The notes: generated from the letters alone by a model not told the origin. A DNA stretch of 64,000 nt from JAITMY01 sp031553765 (GCA_031553765.1 JAVBKY010000003.1:744001-808000); one strand, 5' to 3'. Counted from the stretch's first letter, positions 43,110-53,254 are shown. Made by a program: numbers and translations.

Positions 43110-44804
43110 ATGAAAAAAATATTCACCGTTTTCTTAGCATATCTCCTTGTATTTCCCTTTATAGGTGCATGTACTAAAAGCGATAACGAGGCACCTTCTA
43201 ATAACGGAGAGGAGCCACAAGATACAACTCCCGCGCCCGTACCATTTGTACATATTCCCGACTCATCCAAGGTGCTCATCATTGGTATCGACGGATGTTT
43301 ACCTGCAGCTATAACCGCAGAGTTGATGCCTAACCTGTACAACCTTGCGCAGGAGTCCTACTTTGCCTCCAACGCGCTGGCCGACGTGCCCACATGGAGC
43401 GCCACAGGATGGGCAAGCATACACACCGGAACGGGTCCCGAAAAGCACAACTATCTTATCAACGAGTGGTCGGAGTCAAAAACACGCCTTGCCACCTATC
43501 CCTCATTTTTTAAATACCTGAAGGAGTTAAAACCCAACTGGCGCACCTCATCCATAGTGGCGTGGAGCGTGCTGCACAACTTTCTCATAAAGCAGGATAT
43601 GGTGACCATGCGCTACAGCAGCAGCGATGATGGAAGCGTGGAAAACAAGGTGAAGCAGGAGCTGCAACGCGACTCCACCTCCGAAGTTACATTTGTACAC
43701 TTTGACGGAGTTGACCATATAGGCCATGATGCTAACCCCGGTGGCAGCTACAGCACAGATAGCACAAGGTACCGCGCGGCAGTAACCACTGTAGATGCTC
43801 GTTTAGGTCGCATAGTCACCACGCTGAAAGCACGTCCTACCTACAATAATGAGAACTGGCTAATAGTAGTAGTAACCGACCACGGCGGCATAGGTACAGG
43901 ACACGGTGGCGCGTCATACTCGGAGCGCAACGCGTTCATTGTACTCAACAACAAAAACATTACACCCACGCTGGTAAATACACCTCCAACCGTAGGTCCC
44001 TCACCCGTAGACGCTGATGCCGACGGCTACGTGCTGTACAAGGATGGCATATACGCAACGCTACCAAAAACTGCCGATTTGGACTTTGATGCCAACAAGA
44101 GTTTTACCATTGAAATGGATGTACGCTCAGATGTATTGAACTATCAGGACCCCTCATTTTTTGGCAATAAAGATTGGAATAATGGCAATAATCCAGGTAT
44201 AACCTTTGTAACCCGTAATAACGGAGAACTTTTGCTCAACGTAGCCGATGGCTCCAATCGTGTGGACCTGCGCTTTGACGGTGTGCTGTTCGATAAAGTT
44301 TGGCACCGTATAAGCGTTACCTACAATAGGGTTGCAGGCAAGTTGGCTGTTTATATTGATGGCACCAAGCGTACCCATACCTCCATCAACGGTGATGTAG
44401 CAACATTTGCCACCATGGGCTCACTCACCTCTACCTTCCCATTCCGCGTGGCACAGGATGGCACGGGAGTTTACGGTAATCAATTTAACGGAGGAATAAA
44501 AGAATTACGCATATTTAGCGGCGTAGCGGTTGATTCGGCCACGGTAGTTAGCTACCACGCTAAAGCAATGGATGCCTCGCACCCCAACGCAGCCAGCCTG
44601 GCAATTTACAACCCCGGCTCGTACACCGCATTGCAGCTCAATGGAGCCTTGGGTAAACCAGCCCTGGATATCACTACGGGCGAAGCCTACAACTATTATG
44701 ATGCCCCACACCTCTATAGCATTGTACCCACCATTTTCAAATTTTACGGATTGGAAATAAAGTCCGAGTACAAGTGGGATGGCGTGCCGTTGGTGAATTT
44801 TTAG
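43110..44804 (+). CDS. Type I phosphodiesterase/nucleotide pyrophosphatase-like enzyme fused to LamG domain, lipoprotein
   Basis: A 564-residue lipoprotein (lipobox LLVFPFIGACTKSDN). Residues about 45-290 form an alkaline-phosphatase-superfamily phosphodiesterase: metal site IIGIDGCLPAA, nucleophile region PTWSATGWASIHTGTG, then FVHFDGVDHIGHD and VVVTDHGGIGTGHGG. All expected metal ligands appear present. Residues about 300-490 are a LamG_3 carbohydrate-binding-like domain (FTIEMDVRSDVLNY, WHRISVTYNRVAGKLAVYID), inserted before the last piece of the phosphatase fold (YNYYDAPHLYSIVPTIFKFYG). Inside a beta-1,2-glucan PUL it may remove phosphoglycerol- or phosphoethanolamine-type substituents. 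That substrate is inferred. Confidence 0.82.
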   Translation: MKKIFTVFLAYLLVFPFIGACTKSDNEAPSNNGEEPQDTTPAPVPFVHIPDSSKVLIIGIDGCLPAAITAELMPNLYNLAQESYFASNALADVPTWSATGWASIHTGTGPEKHNYLINEWSESKTRLATYPSFFKYLKELKPNWRTSSIVAWSVLHNFLIKQDMVTMRYSSSDDGSVENKVKQELQRDSTSEVTFVHFDGVDHIGHDANPGGSYSTDSTRYRAAVTTVDARLGRIVTTLKARPTYNNENWLIVVVTDHGGIGTGHGGASYSERNAFIVLNNKNITPTLVNTPPTVGPSPVDADADGYVLYKDGIYATLPKTADLDFDANKSFTIEMDVRSDVLNYQDPSFFGNKDWNNGNNPGITFVTRNNGELLLNVADGSNRVDLRFDGVLFDKVWHRISVTYNRVAGKLAVYIDGTKRTHTSINGDVATFATMGSLTSTFPFRVAQDGTGVYGNQFNGGIKELRIFSGVAVDSATVVSYHAKAMDASHPNAASLAIYNPGSYTALQLNGALGKPALDITTGEAYNYYDAPHLYSIVPTIFKFYGLEIKSEYKWDGVPLVNF

Positions 44805-44925
44805 ACCTCTCCCCTGTCCCCTCTCCGCAGGAGAGGGGCATGTGCCAACGAGTGTGAGTCGAAAGCATGAGAGCGCCTGCGGGCTGCAGGTCCCTCTCTT
44901 GCGGAGAGGGATTTAGGGAGAGGTC
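44804..44925. repeat. Palindromic intergenic repeat (GACCTCTCCC type), long copy
   Basis: GACCTCTCCCC at the left and GGGAGAGGTC at the right enclose nested CTCTCCGCAGGAGAG and CTCTTGCGGAGAG stems. Related to the element at 29976-30025. It begins on the stop codon of the phosphodiesterase gene. Confidence 0.7.
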
Positions 44926-44965
44926 TGTATTTGAAAAATATCCGTTTTAAAATAAATATTATCGC

Positions 44966-47800
44966 ATGAAAAAATTATTCTTTCTCCCGTTGATATTATG
45001 CGCCACCATGGCGATGGCCCAGCAAAAAGACGCGTTGCTGTTGGATGATTTTGAAGGCGGTGTGGTAAGCTTCACCTCCACAATAAACCCCTTGAGTGGC
45101 ATGCAAATTCAGGTGGCAGATAACCCATCCAAAAGTGGCATAAACACCAGCAACAAAGCGCTGGAAATGATACGTAAAACCACCTCCGATAATTGGGCGG
45201 GCTTTTGGGCTCGACTGAATACCACCCGTAGCGGCTATAAATATTTGCACGTAAAATACTATCGCAGCAATGATAAATCTTTGTTGCGTATTAACGTAGA
45301 GGGTGGTGCCGGTAAAAAAGAATTTTTGCCCAAGGTAGCCCCCTCTAAAACCAGCGAGTGGGAGTCGCTGGTGTTTGACCTGTCGGCTAATGGTGTTACC
45401 ACAATGGAGGTCCTTGGTTTTCAACCCGACTTCGTATCCCCCAGCACATCGGGCACCGTTACCTATGTCGATGATATTATTTTAAGCGACACCGAAACGC
45501 TTTCATCTGCATTTGTTGACCAGCGCCCAAGCATACGAGCTGAGGCGCTTCAACCCACATTGTTCACCTTAAAGTGGAACCCTATAGATAGCGCTACGCA
45601 GTACGAAATATACAAAGATGGAGTGGCGTTTACCACTTCTTCTGCAACCTCTGTAAACGTTACCGGGCTTAGTTCATTCGACATTTACTACTTCACAGTG
45701 AAGGCTCAAAATGCGAAGGGCGCGTACACCAAAATGAGCGAACCGCTTTACGTTGCCACACCCGAAACCACAGAGCAAAGAAACAACCGCATGGCGTGGT
45801 GGCGTGAGTCGCGCTTCGGCATGTTTATTCACTGGGGCGGCTACGCTACCTATGCCGGACGCTTTGTAGGAAAGAACGTGAAGGGAAAAGACGTGAATTT
45901 CGTAGCCGATGGCGGACAAAACGGTTCTTATGCCGAGTGGATTATGTTTGGTGGGCAAATTCCCCGTGATACCTATCAGGCAAAAATAGCAAGTGATATG
46001 ACCGCCGCCAGCTACGACCCGAAAGAGTGGGTGCGTATGGCAAAGAGTGCCGGAATGAAGTACATTATCTTTACCTCAAAGCACCACGAAGGCCTATCGA
46101 TGTTTAATACCAACGTGGGCTGGAATGTAGTACAGCACTCGGCTGCGCAAAAGGACTTGATGCGCGGATTGGCGGACGAGGCGCGAGCCGCAGGGCTGAA
46201 AATAGGCTTTTACTACTCGCAGGCGCTCGATTGGAACAACCCCGGCGGCATGGACTGGATGCCGCAAAATAATAATGGAAATGGCGGAGTAGTACCCTTG
46301 GACAGCAGCGTAAAGTATGTAGAAAACTTGGTTATTCCGCACCTGCAAACACTGATTAACGACTACGATGCCGATGTGATTTGGTGGGATATGGGTGGCG
46401 CCAGCACGCCTGAACTCAAGTACCGTACCATAAAGTCCATAAAAAACATTCCCGGTACAGAGCGTTTGATTTTCAACGACCGCTTGGAAGATCACCTTAC
46501 GGGCGACTTCAAAACTCCCGAGCAAAGCATTCCCAACATGCCGGTGGGTGGCGATGGCACCGATTGGGAAACCTGCATGACCATGAACCGCAACTGGGGA
46601 TACGCCTCTCCGGATATTGATACCATGTGGAAAACTGTTCCCGACCTGCTGCACAAGCTTATTGATATTACCAGCAAGGGTGGTAACTTCCTGCTGAACA
46701 TAGGTCCAAAAGCCGATGGAACTTTTCCCCAGGAAAGCATCGACCGCCTTGCCGCCATTGGCACATGGATGGATGTGAACAGCGAGGCTATTTACGGTAC
46801 GCAGCCCAGCCCATTCATCACGCAGCTGCCGTGGGGACGCGCTACACGTAAAATAGAGGGTGGAAAAACCTACCTCTACCTGCACGTATTCGATTGGCCT
46901 GCCAATGGCAACTTAGTTGTTCCCGGTTTAGTGTCAGATGTGGAGAGCGCCTACTTGCTTTCCGATGCAAATAAAACTCCGCTTACCGTATCGACACATG
47001 CGGTGGGTAAGCAAGTGGCTGTGCCTACCACAGCGCCTCACGCTATTAGCAGTACAGTAGTTTTTGTTATCAATTCCGAGGTGGTAGATACCGAAGTACC
47101 TCCCATTTTACAAGCCGAGGATGGTACGCTGAAGCTATGTCCCGGACAGGCGCAAGTATCAGGTAATATCTCTGTTGAGAATACTCCTGCAAACCTTGGC
47201 GGCTGGACCAATACCGACGACTACCCTTTTTGGAAGGTGGGCATAACGCAGGCTATAGAGTTGCCCTTCAACATGGAGGTAGCAGGCTACGATGGATCGG
47301 TAAAGCTAAGTATTGATGGCGATGAGACCGCGGCGATGGCTTTTAAGGTGAAAAAAGGCGGCGACTTTAACCAGTATAAAACCGTTCGCCTAAGCGAAGG
47401 TGTGAGCCTTAAGGAGGGAACGTATGACATAGCGCTCAAACGCATATCGTCAGGTGGCTGGGATCCTATCAATGTACGCTGTATTACCTTTGGAAATGTT
47501 CCTATTGATACGATACCCACCAATATTTTTTCGCTGAAAAAAGCTGACACAAAGAGTATTGTTATTAATGTAAATCCTGTTTCAGAGGAATTATACTTCA
47601 CGGTAAAAATCGACGCAGGACTTTCTACAATTGTTGTTGTAAATACGGTAGGCGAAGTTCTTTTAGTAGAAAAAAGGAACCTTGTAGCCAATCGTGAAGA
47701 GCAAATTTCAGTGAACAGACTTTCCGAAGGAATGTATTTTTTGAGCGTACAAACACAGAACGGAAAAAGGCTTAGCGCTCCGTTTGTAAAGGTTGGGTAG
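44966..47800 (+). CDS. GH29-like (alpha-L-fucosidase family) secreted enzyme with T9SS sorting domain
   Basis: A 944-residue protein: signal peptide (LPLILCATMAMAQ), an N-terminal jelly-roll module (LLLDDFEGGVVSFTST to VTYVDDIILSD, about 25-175), an FN3 domain, a GH29-type TIM barrel (WWRESRFGMFIHWGGYATYA, YIIFTSKHHEGLSMF, KIGFYYSQALDWNNPGG; nucleophile candidate Asp in VIWWDMGG; GGNFLLNIGPKADGTFP), a CBM-like domain and a C-terminal T9SS type A sorting domain (INVNPVSEELYFTV, LSEGMYFLSVQTQNGK). It is expected to be exported by T9SS and attached to the surface. GH29 enzymes act on alpha-L-fucosides and related sugars; why one sits in a beta-glucan locus is unclear. Confidence 0.85.
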   Translation: MKKLFFLPLILCATMAMAQQKDALLLDDFEGGVVSFTSTINPLSGMQIQVADNPSKSGINTSNKALEMIRKTTSDNWAGFWARLNTTRSGYKYLHVKYYRSNDKSLLRINVEGGAGKKEFLPKVAPSKTSEWESLVFDLSANGVTTMEVLGFQPDFVSPSTSGTVTYVDDIILSDTETLSSAFVDQRPSIRAEALQPTLFTLKWNPIDSATQYEIYKDGVAFTTSSATSVNVTGLSSFDIYYFTVKAQNAKGAYTKMSEPLYVATPETTEQRNNRMAWWRESRFGMFIHWGGYATYAGRFVGKNVKGKDVNFVADGGQNGSYAEWIMFGGQIPRDTYQAKIASDMTAASYDPKEWVRMAKSAGMKYIIFTSKHHEGLSMFNTNVGWNVVQHSAAQKDLMRGLADEARAAGLKIGFYYSQALDWNNPGGMDWMPQNNNGNGGVVPLDSSVKYVENLVIPHLQTLINDYDADVIWWDMGGASTPELKYRTIKSIKNIPGTERLIFNDRLEDHLTGDFKTPEQSIPNMPVGGDGTDWETCMTMNRNWGYASPDIDTMWKTVPDLLHKLIDITSKGGNFLLNIGPKADGTFPQESIDRLAAIGTWMDVNSEAIYGTQPSPFITQLPWGRATRKIEGGKTYLYLHVFDWPANGNLVVPGLVSDVESAYLLSDANKTPLTVSTHAVGKQVAVPTTAPHAISSTVVFVINSEVVDTEVPPILQAEDGTLKLCPGQAQVSGNISVENTPANLGGWTNTDDYPFWKVGITQAIELPFNMEVAGYDGSVKLSIDGDETAAMAFKVKKGGDFNQYKTVRLSEGVSLKEGTYDIALKRISSGGWDPINVRCITFGNVPIDTIPTNIFSLKKADTKSIVINVNPVSEELYFTVKIDAGLSTIVVVNTVGEVLLVEKRNLVANREEQISVNRLSEGMYFLSVQTQNGKRLSAPFVKVG

Positions 47801-47807
47801 GCTAGTG

Positions 47808-47920
47808 TGTCATCCCGTGCTTGACACGGAATCTCCTCACAAGAGCTACCTCCTTAATTTAGGAGATTGACTTCGTCGAACTCCACTTCGCTACGGTTGC
47901 GGGTCAAGCCCGCAATGACA
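47808..47920. repeat. Palindromic intergenic repeat (TGTCAT...ATGACA type) inside the PUL
   Basis: Bounded by TGTCAT (47808-47813) and ATGACA (47915-47920). The right part TTGCGGGTCAAGCCCGCAA is the same as in the element between nusA and infB (12282-12351); the middle is longer and different. Confidence 0.75.
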
Positions 47921-47955
47921 AGGTTGAGTGAAAGAAATATTGAGTAAGAGGCATT

Positions 47956-49538
47956 ATGAAAAAGTTAGGACTATTAATAGCGTCACTTGTAATAGGTATG
48001 CTTGCGCTATCGGCGCAATCGTACACGAAGTTCGCTGCACCACGTAAGTTAAGCACGGTGGGCTATCCTGCTCACGTGGAGCTAAAGTGGGAAAACGATA
48101 AAAGTTTCACCTACGAAATTTACGCATCCAAAAATGCGGGCAAAAACTTTGTAAAACGTACCGAAACCACACAGGGATTTTACCTCGATTTCGTACAGGA
48201 ATTGGTAGGTACTAAACCCGCGGAGGTGGTGTATAGAATAGTTCCCAAAGGCATGCCCGTAACATCTCCCGATGCTGCAAGATTTGAGGTGCGCGCGTCA
48301 ACCACCGAGCGTACTGACGACGCGCTGTTGGACTTAACCCAACGGTATACCACGCGATATTTTTCCGACTTTGCCTATCCCGAATGCAACCTTGCGCGTG
48401 AGCGCAGCAACGATAAACGTGAGGTAGTAACCACTGGTGGAACGGGTTTTGGTATAATGGCGCTGGTGGCTGCTGCCGAACGTGGTTACACAACCCGTGA
48501 GCAGTCGCTGAAGTACATCGAAAATATGGTTGCATTCTTGAGCCGCGTAGAGCGTTTTCACGGTGCTTGGGCGCACTGGTACGACGCCATTAGCGGAGTG
48601 CCCTTCAGCTTCAGCAAGTACGATGATGGCGGCGATTTGGTCGAAACAGCCTTTCTTATTCAAGGGCTTTTAACGGCTCGCGAGTATTTTCAGGAGGGTT
48701 CGGCACGCGAACGCCAGCTGTGCAACAGTATTACCAAAATGTGGGAAGAGGTAGAGTGGAGCTGGTACACGCAAGGTACCGATTCGCTGTACTGGCACTG
48801 GAGCAAAACCTGTGATTGGAAAATGAACCATCGCATCAAGGGTTACGACGAAACGCTGATAACCTACGTGCTGGCAGCATCATCGCCCACGTACCCTATC
48901 AACCCCTCGGTGTACCACAGCTGCTACACCAAGTCAACCTACTTTGAAAACGGAAAGAATACTATGGCATAAAGCTTCCGCTAGGTATGGAGTATGGCGG
49001 GCCGCTGTTCTTTTGTCACTACTCCTTCCTTGGTCTTGATCCACGCGGACTCAATGACCGCTACGCCGACTACTGGGAGCGTAACCGCGCCCACACGCTT
49101 ATTCACCGTGCCTACGCTATAGCCAACCCCTATAAGCATAAAGGCTACGGTGCCGACTTATGGGGCTTCACCTCATCCGACGATGTGCTGCTGGGCTACA
49201 CCTCGCACCACCCCAATACCAACGATGACACGGGTACTGTTTCGCCTACCGCAGCCCTATCATCAATGCCATACACCCCACAGGAGAGTATGGACGTGCT
49301 GCGTAACCTGTACTACAACTTGGGTGCAAAAACTCTGGGGCAGTACGGTTTTTACGATGCCGTAAACCTCAACCTACCCGAAGGGCAACAAGTAGTGCGT
49401 ACCAACCTTGCCATTGACCAAGGCCCCATAGCCGTAATGATAGAAAACTACCGCAGCGGTTTGCTGTGGAAGTTATTTATGCAAAATCCCGAAGTACAAG
49501 AGGGATTGAAACAGCTGGGATTCTACTATAAAAAGTAG
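47956..49538 (+). pseudogene. GH144-type endo-beta-1,2-glucanase (copy 2), frameshifted
   Basis: Frame 1 runs 47956-48972 (338 residues): signal peptide (LLIASLVIGMLALSAQS), FN3-like domain, first half of the GH144 domain (TTGGTGFGIMALV, GDLVETAFLIQGLL), then YFENGKNTMA and a stop. Frame 2 continues without interruption from the bases for EYYGIKLPLG, through GGPLFFCHYSFLGLDP to AIDQGPIAVMIENYRSG, ending at 49538. Adding one base near 48958 restores NGKEYYGIKLPLG, as in copy 1 (NGRQYYNITLPLG). So one base is missing, either a real inactivating mutation or a sequencing error. The rest of the gene shows no decay. Confidence 0.88.
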
Positions 49539-49596
49539 TAGAATTTGTTTAACCTGAATGAATTGTGTAATTTGTTAATTTCTAAATCAAAACGGT

Positions 49597-52500
49597 ATGA
49601 AAAAATTATTGTTTACGCTTATGCTTTGCATGGTTGCGGTGTGGTCGGCAAAGGCACAACAAGCAGATGTTTTTGTTCAAGACTTTGAACAAGGATTATC
49701 TCCATGGGGTTCTTGCTGTGAGAACCATATTCAACCGGCAGCGGTGGATGTTGATCCCACCAATGCTAACAACCACGCGCTAAAGTTGGTTGGAGTAGGT
49801 GATGATCAAAGTTGGGCTACAATTCCTTTTTGGGGTTTACCAAGCTTTAACTCTAACAACCATCGATATGTAGCGATGAGGATTAAAAAAAGTGATCCGC
49901 GGTTTCGGTTGAAACTTCAGCTGGAAAGAGATGGTGACACCCCTAGTAGTGAAGTTGCTGCTGCTGGTCATCAAATTGTTGGAGACAACTGGGAAGTTAT
50001 TTTTTTCGATTTTAAAGGTCTTGTAGGTGATTATCCTAAATGTAAATTTGTTTTTGATTGTGGAGATTGTGCCCCCAACAATGTAGATGGTAAAACTATT
50101 TACATCGACGATATTTATTACACCAATACAGCTCCAACTATTCTGATTAGCAAATTTGCAACAAACAATGCAAATACTCCATTCTCTGACTTTGCTTGGG
50201 AAGCGCCTCACGGAGCTCCGGACAGAATTTCTATCTCCATTGATAATGCTGAAAAGTACTCCGGCGACTACTCTCTAAAGTTGTCGGCTTCAGGAGGAGA
50301 TACTTGGGCAAAGGTGTATTTTTGGGATGTTCCGCTTTGGAGATCTGCAAGTAATTTTGAAGCTGGAAAGCATCGATTTGTTATTTTTAAATCTCGTAAA
50401 AGTAACGACACGCGCATGCTGATGCAGCTAACGGGTGGTAGCGGAACTGGTGATTGGGGCACACCAACTGAAAATGCTCCGATTGCCAGAACCAATAGAA
50501 CGAACATGTGGGAAACCATGGTTTATGATTTTAAAAACGGTGGAAACCTTGAGGTAGGAAAAACATACGCTCGCCCCGCATTTATTCTTCAAGGAGAGGA
50601 TTTGGCAAATGCAAACATCTGGATTGATGATTATTTTTATAGCAACGCTACAGCCTTTCAAGAAAATCCGGGAGATGGAGTATCGTTGGAGCACACTGCC
50701 GCTCTTTTAGCAAAAGATGCCGGCTCTAATCTTAGGTATGATAATTGGAGCGTTGTAGATTGGGGTGCAAAAGATACGGTTTACTGGCCAATTGACTTGA
50801 AGGAATCGGCAATGTTTGACGTAAAGGGCTATCAAGGTAACGATAACCAAGTGTCTAATTTCATGGTTAGTCAAGAGGGACGCAGCCTGCCGGTAAGCAT
50901 AACCACTCCGGATTGGAATGTAGACACAGAGCGTTCTTATGGTAAAATCTTGCTATCACGCGGAGTACATAACCTATCACTTATTCCTACCGTTGGGTCA
51001 TGGAGTTCCTTACAAGTTCGCAAGCTGGAGTTGACGCCAACAGCGCCTATTGCTCAGTCCGGTAGTAACGACATTGCTCTAGCTCCTACGGCAGCGGCTG
51101 TTGAGGTTGGTGTTACTGTAAATTCAGGTGCTCTCACCTTTACCCAAAACGGTCGTGTATCGTGGTTGTACACTGTTGCCACAGTTGACAACTACAAAGT
51201 TGCGGCATTAATGAACGGAAACGCCACTGCTACCTTTGCCGTAAAAGTTGACGGTGTTGCAGCCTTTACCAAAACCGTTACGCTGGCAAATAGTCGTGAT
51301 ACAAGCGTTACGCTGGGCGTACTGTCGTCACACGCCGTAGGCAAGCACATCGTTGAAATTACCCGCACGGACGCCAACGTCGGAGTGATCCTGAAGGGGC
51401 TTACGCTGAGCAGTAAGGCAACGCTTAATGTTGCCGTTGTAGGCGATGGCTCAGTTGCCAAAACTCCCGATCAAACAACTTACAACGTAGGGGAAAGCGT
51501 AAAGCTGGTGGCCACACCCGCTGCTAATCGCGAGTTTGCCGGTTGGAGCGGAGACGTTGCCCCTGCCGACGTGGCAAAGGATACTATTAATGTAACCATG
51601 AATGCCGACATTAAGCTTACCGCAACATTCCAAAACCTGTCAAGCGGTTACCAGCTTACGATAAATGCAACCAACGGCAGCGTTACAAAGGCTCCTCAGC
51701 AGGCGCGCTATACGGCCGGTACAAGCGTTACGCTCACTCCTGTTCCTAATACCCACTACGAGTTTTCGTCGTGGAGCGATGGAGGTGCTGGTAATCCGCG
51801 CACCTTTGTTATGCCGGCTCAAGACACCACTTTTGCTGCCAACTTTGCAAAAACGCAATATACCTTCGCTTTGAGCGTGACGGGTAGCAATGGTACGGTA
51901 GATTATATTTCCACCAAGGGAGAGAAAAAAGACAAGTATATTTTTGGCGACACGGTAGTTATTACCGCAACTCCGGCTACCGGCTATAAACTCACCAACT
52001 GGACCGGTAGTTGTACTTCAAGTAAAACAAAGGATACCATTGCTATTGTAGGCAACACCAGCATTGCAGCAGAATTTGCAAAAATTCCTTATACCATTGC
52101 GCTTAATGTAAAACCGGAGGCTCGCTGTGGTACTGCTGTGCAAAATCCCAATACTACACACGGTATAGGTGATGTAGTGTCGTTAGCAGCCACAGCCAAC
52201 TCCTATTTTAAGTTTGTGAGTTGGACAGACAGCATTAACTCCACAAATGCTAACGAGACATTTACGTACACCGCCACCAATTTGAGTAATAAAACGATGA
52301 CCGCCAACTTTGCACAAGAGGCAATAACTCCCGTTAACGACACGTTGACCTTACCGGCCGCCGCGGTGCTTAAGGGTGCTGGTGTTAACACCGATGTTGA
52401 TGTTAATACATCTATAGGAAATTGGAAGGAAGGAAGCATGCTATGGAAGGTGAGGTTGACAGAACCCACCATATTTAGAGCTGTTGCACGAATGGCAAGC

Positions 52501-53196
52501 GATTGGGCTGGCGCCAGTATTGGCTTAAAGCTAAAGGTAAACGGCGATAGCGTGAGCGCTATATGCGCAACCACCGGCAGCTGGGGACCATGTGTTGACC
52601 GCGAAATAGGCATCATAAGCATTCCTGCTGGCGAGTATACGCTGAGCTTAAGTGTAATGAATCCTGCCATTAACTTTGATTATTTGCAGTTGATTCCCAT
52701 ACCTACTTATACCCTGTCGGTAGCATGCAACTCAACCGAAGGCAGCGTAAGCAAATCCCCCGACAAGGCGGAGTACCTTGAAGGTGATACTGTTATTGTT
52801 ACAGCAACGCCTCTTTCCGGCTATACCTTTGTATCGTGGAGCGGCGACCTAACCTCAAACAAGGCTACCGACACTATTGTAATGACCGCCAATAAGGTTA
52901 TTACAGCTACGTTTGTTGCGCAACCTACTATGGTAAGTCGTCAATTGATAGGCAAGTTTAGCATACACCCTAACCCCTTTAGCGAAGTGCTAACTATTAG
53001 AGCACAAGAAAGTGGTTACACCATTGTAAGCGTTGAGGTGATTGATGTACAAGGTCGCCTGTGTATCCCTGCTATTGCTGTTAACGAAGCAGAGGTAACG
53101 CTGAGCGGTGAGCTGAGCATTCTGCCGCAAGGCACCTACTATATTCGCGTCAACACCAACAAAGGATCAGTCTCCTATCAGGCAAAAAAGAAGTAG
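49597..53196 (+). CDS. Large T9SS-secreted protein with carbohydrate-binding-like and InlB B-repeat domains
   Basis: A 1199-residue protein with a signal peptide (LMLCMVAVWSAKAQ). Two N-terminal jelly-roll modules (VFVQDFEQGLSPWG to IYIDDIYYTN, and a second ending IWIDDYFYSN) resemble the first domain of the GH29-like protein. A further CBM-like region follows, then four divergent InlB B-repeats of about 70 residues (pattern GSV-P-Y-G-V-L-A-P, then F--W-GD), one CBM6-like domain (KLKVNGDSVSAIC, NFDYLQLIPIP), a fifth repeat and a T9SS type A tail (FSIHPNPFSEVLTI, GTYYIRVNTNKGSVSY). No catalytic domain is recognised. Probably a surface glycan-binding or adhesive protein of the PUL. Confidence 0.82.
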   Translation: MKKLLFTLMLCMVAVWSAKAQQADVFVQDFEQGLSPWGSCCENHIQPAAVDVDPTNANNHALKLVGVGDDQSWATIPFWGLPSFNSNNHRYVAMRIKKSDPRFRLKLQLERDGDTPSSEVAAAGHQIVGDNWEVIFFDFKGLVGDYPKCKFVFDCGDCAPNNVDGKTIYIDDIYYTNTAPTILISKFATNNANTPFSDFAWEAPHGAPDRISISIDNAEKYSGDYSLKLSASGGDTWAKVYFWDVPLWRSASNFEAGKHRFVIFKSRKSNDTRMLMQLTGGSGTGDWGTPTENAPIARTNRTNMWETMVYDFKNGGNLEVGKTYARPAFILQGEDLANANIWIDDYFYSNATAFQENPGDGVSLEHTAALLAKDAGSNLRYDNWSVVDWGAKDTVYWPIDLKESAMFDVKGYQGNDNQVSNFMVSQEGRSLPVSITTPDWNVDTERSYGKILLSRGVHNLSLIPTVGSWSSLQVRKLELTPTAPIAQSGSNDIALAPTAAAVEVGVTVNSGALTFTQNGRVSWLYTVATVDNYKVAALMNGNATATFAVKVDGVAAFTKTVTLANSRDTSVTLGVLSSHAVGKHIVEITRTDANVGVILKGLTLSSKATLNVAVVGDGSVAKTPDQTTYNVGESVKLVATPAANREFAGWSGDVAPADVAKDTINVTMNADIKLTATFQNLSSGYQLTINATNGSVTKAPQQARYTAGTSVTLTPVPNTHYEFSSWSDGGAGNPRTFVMPAQDTTFAANFAKTQYTFALSVTGSNGTVDYISTKGEKKDKYIFGDTVVITATPATGYKLTNWTGSCTSSKTKDTIAIVGNTSIAAEFAKIPYTIALNVKPEARCGTAVQNPNTTHGIGDVVSLAATANSYFKFVSWTDSINSTNANETFTYTATNLSNKTMTANFAQEAITPVNDTLTLPAAAVLKGAGVNTDVDVNTSIGNWKEGSMLWKVRLTEPTIFRAVARMASDWAGASIGLKLKVNGDSVSAICATTGSWGPCVDREIGIISIPAGEYTLSLSVMNPAINFDYLQLIPIPTYTLSVACNSTEGSVSKSPDKAEYLEGDTVIVTATPLSGYTFVSWSGDLTSNKATDTIVMTANKVITATFVAQPTMVSRQLIGKFSIHPNPFSEVLTIRAQESGYTIVSVEVIDVQGRLCIPAIAVNEAEVTLSGELSILPQGTYYIRVNTNKGSVSYQAKKK

Positions 53197-53217
53197 CCCG
53201 AATATGTAGTTCTATGT

Positions 53218-53254
53218 AAATCGGTGCACAAGGATTTCTTATGCACCGATTTTG
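53218..53254 (+). terminator. Terminator after the 1199-residue protein gene
   Basis: AAATCGGTGCA pairs with TGCACCGATTT around a 13-nt loop, followed by TTTG. It lies over the spurious upstream extension of the next gene, supporting the ATG at 53278 as that gene's start. Confidence 0.85.
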
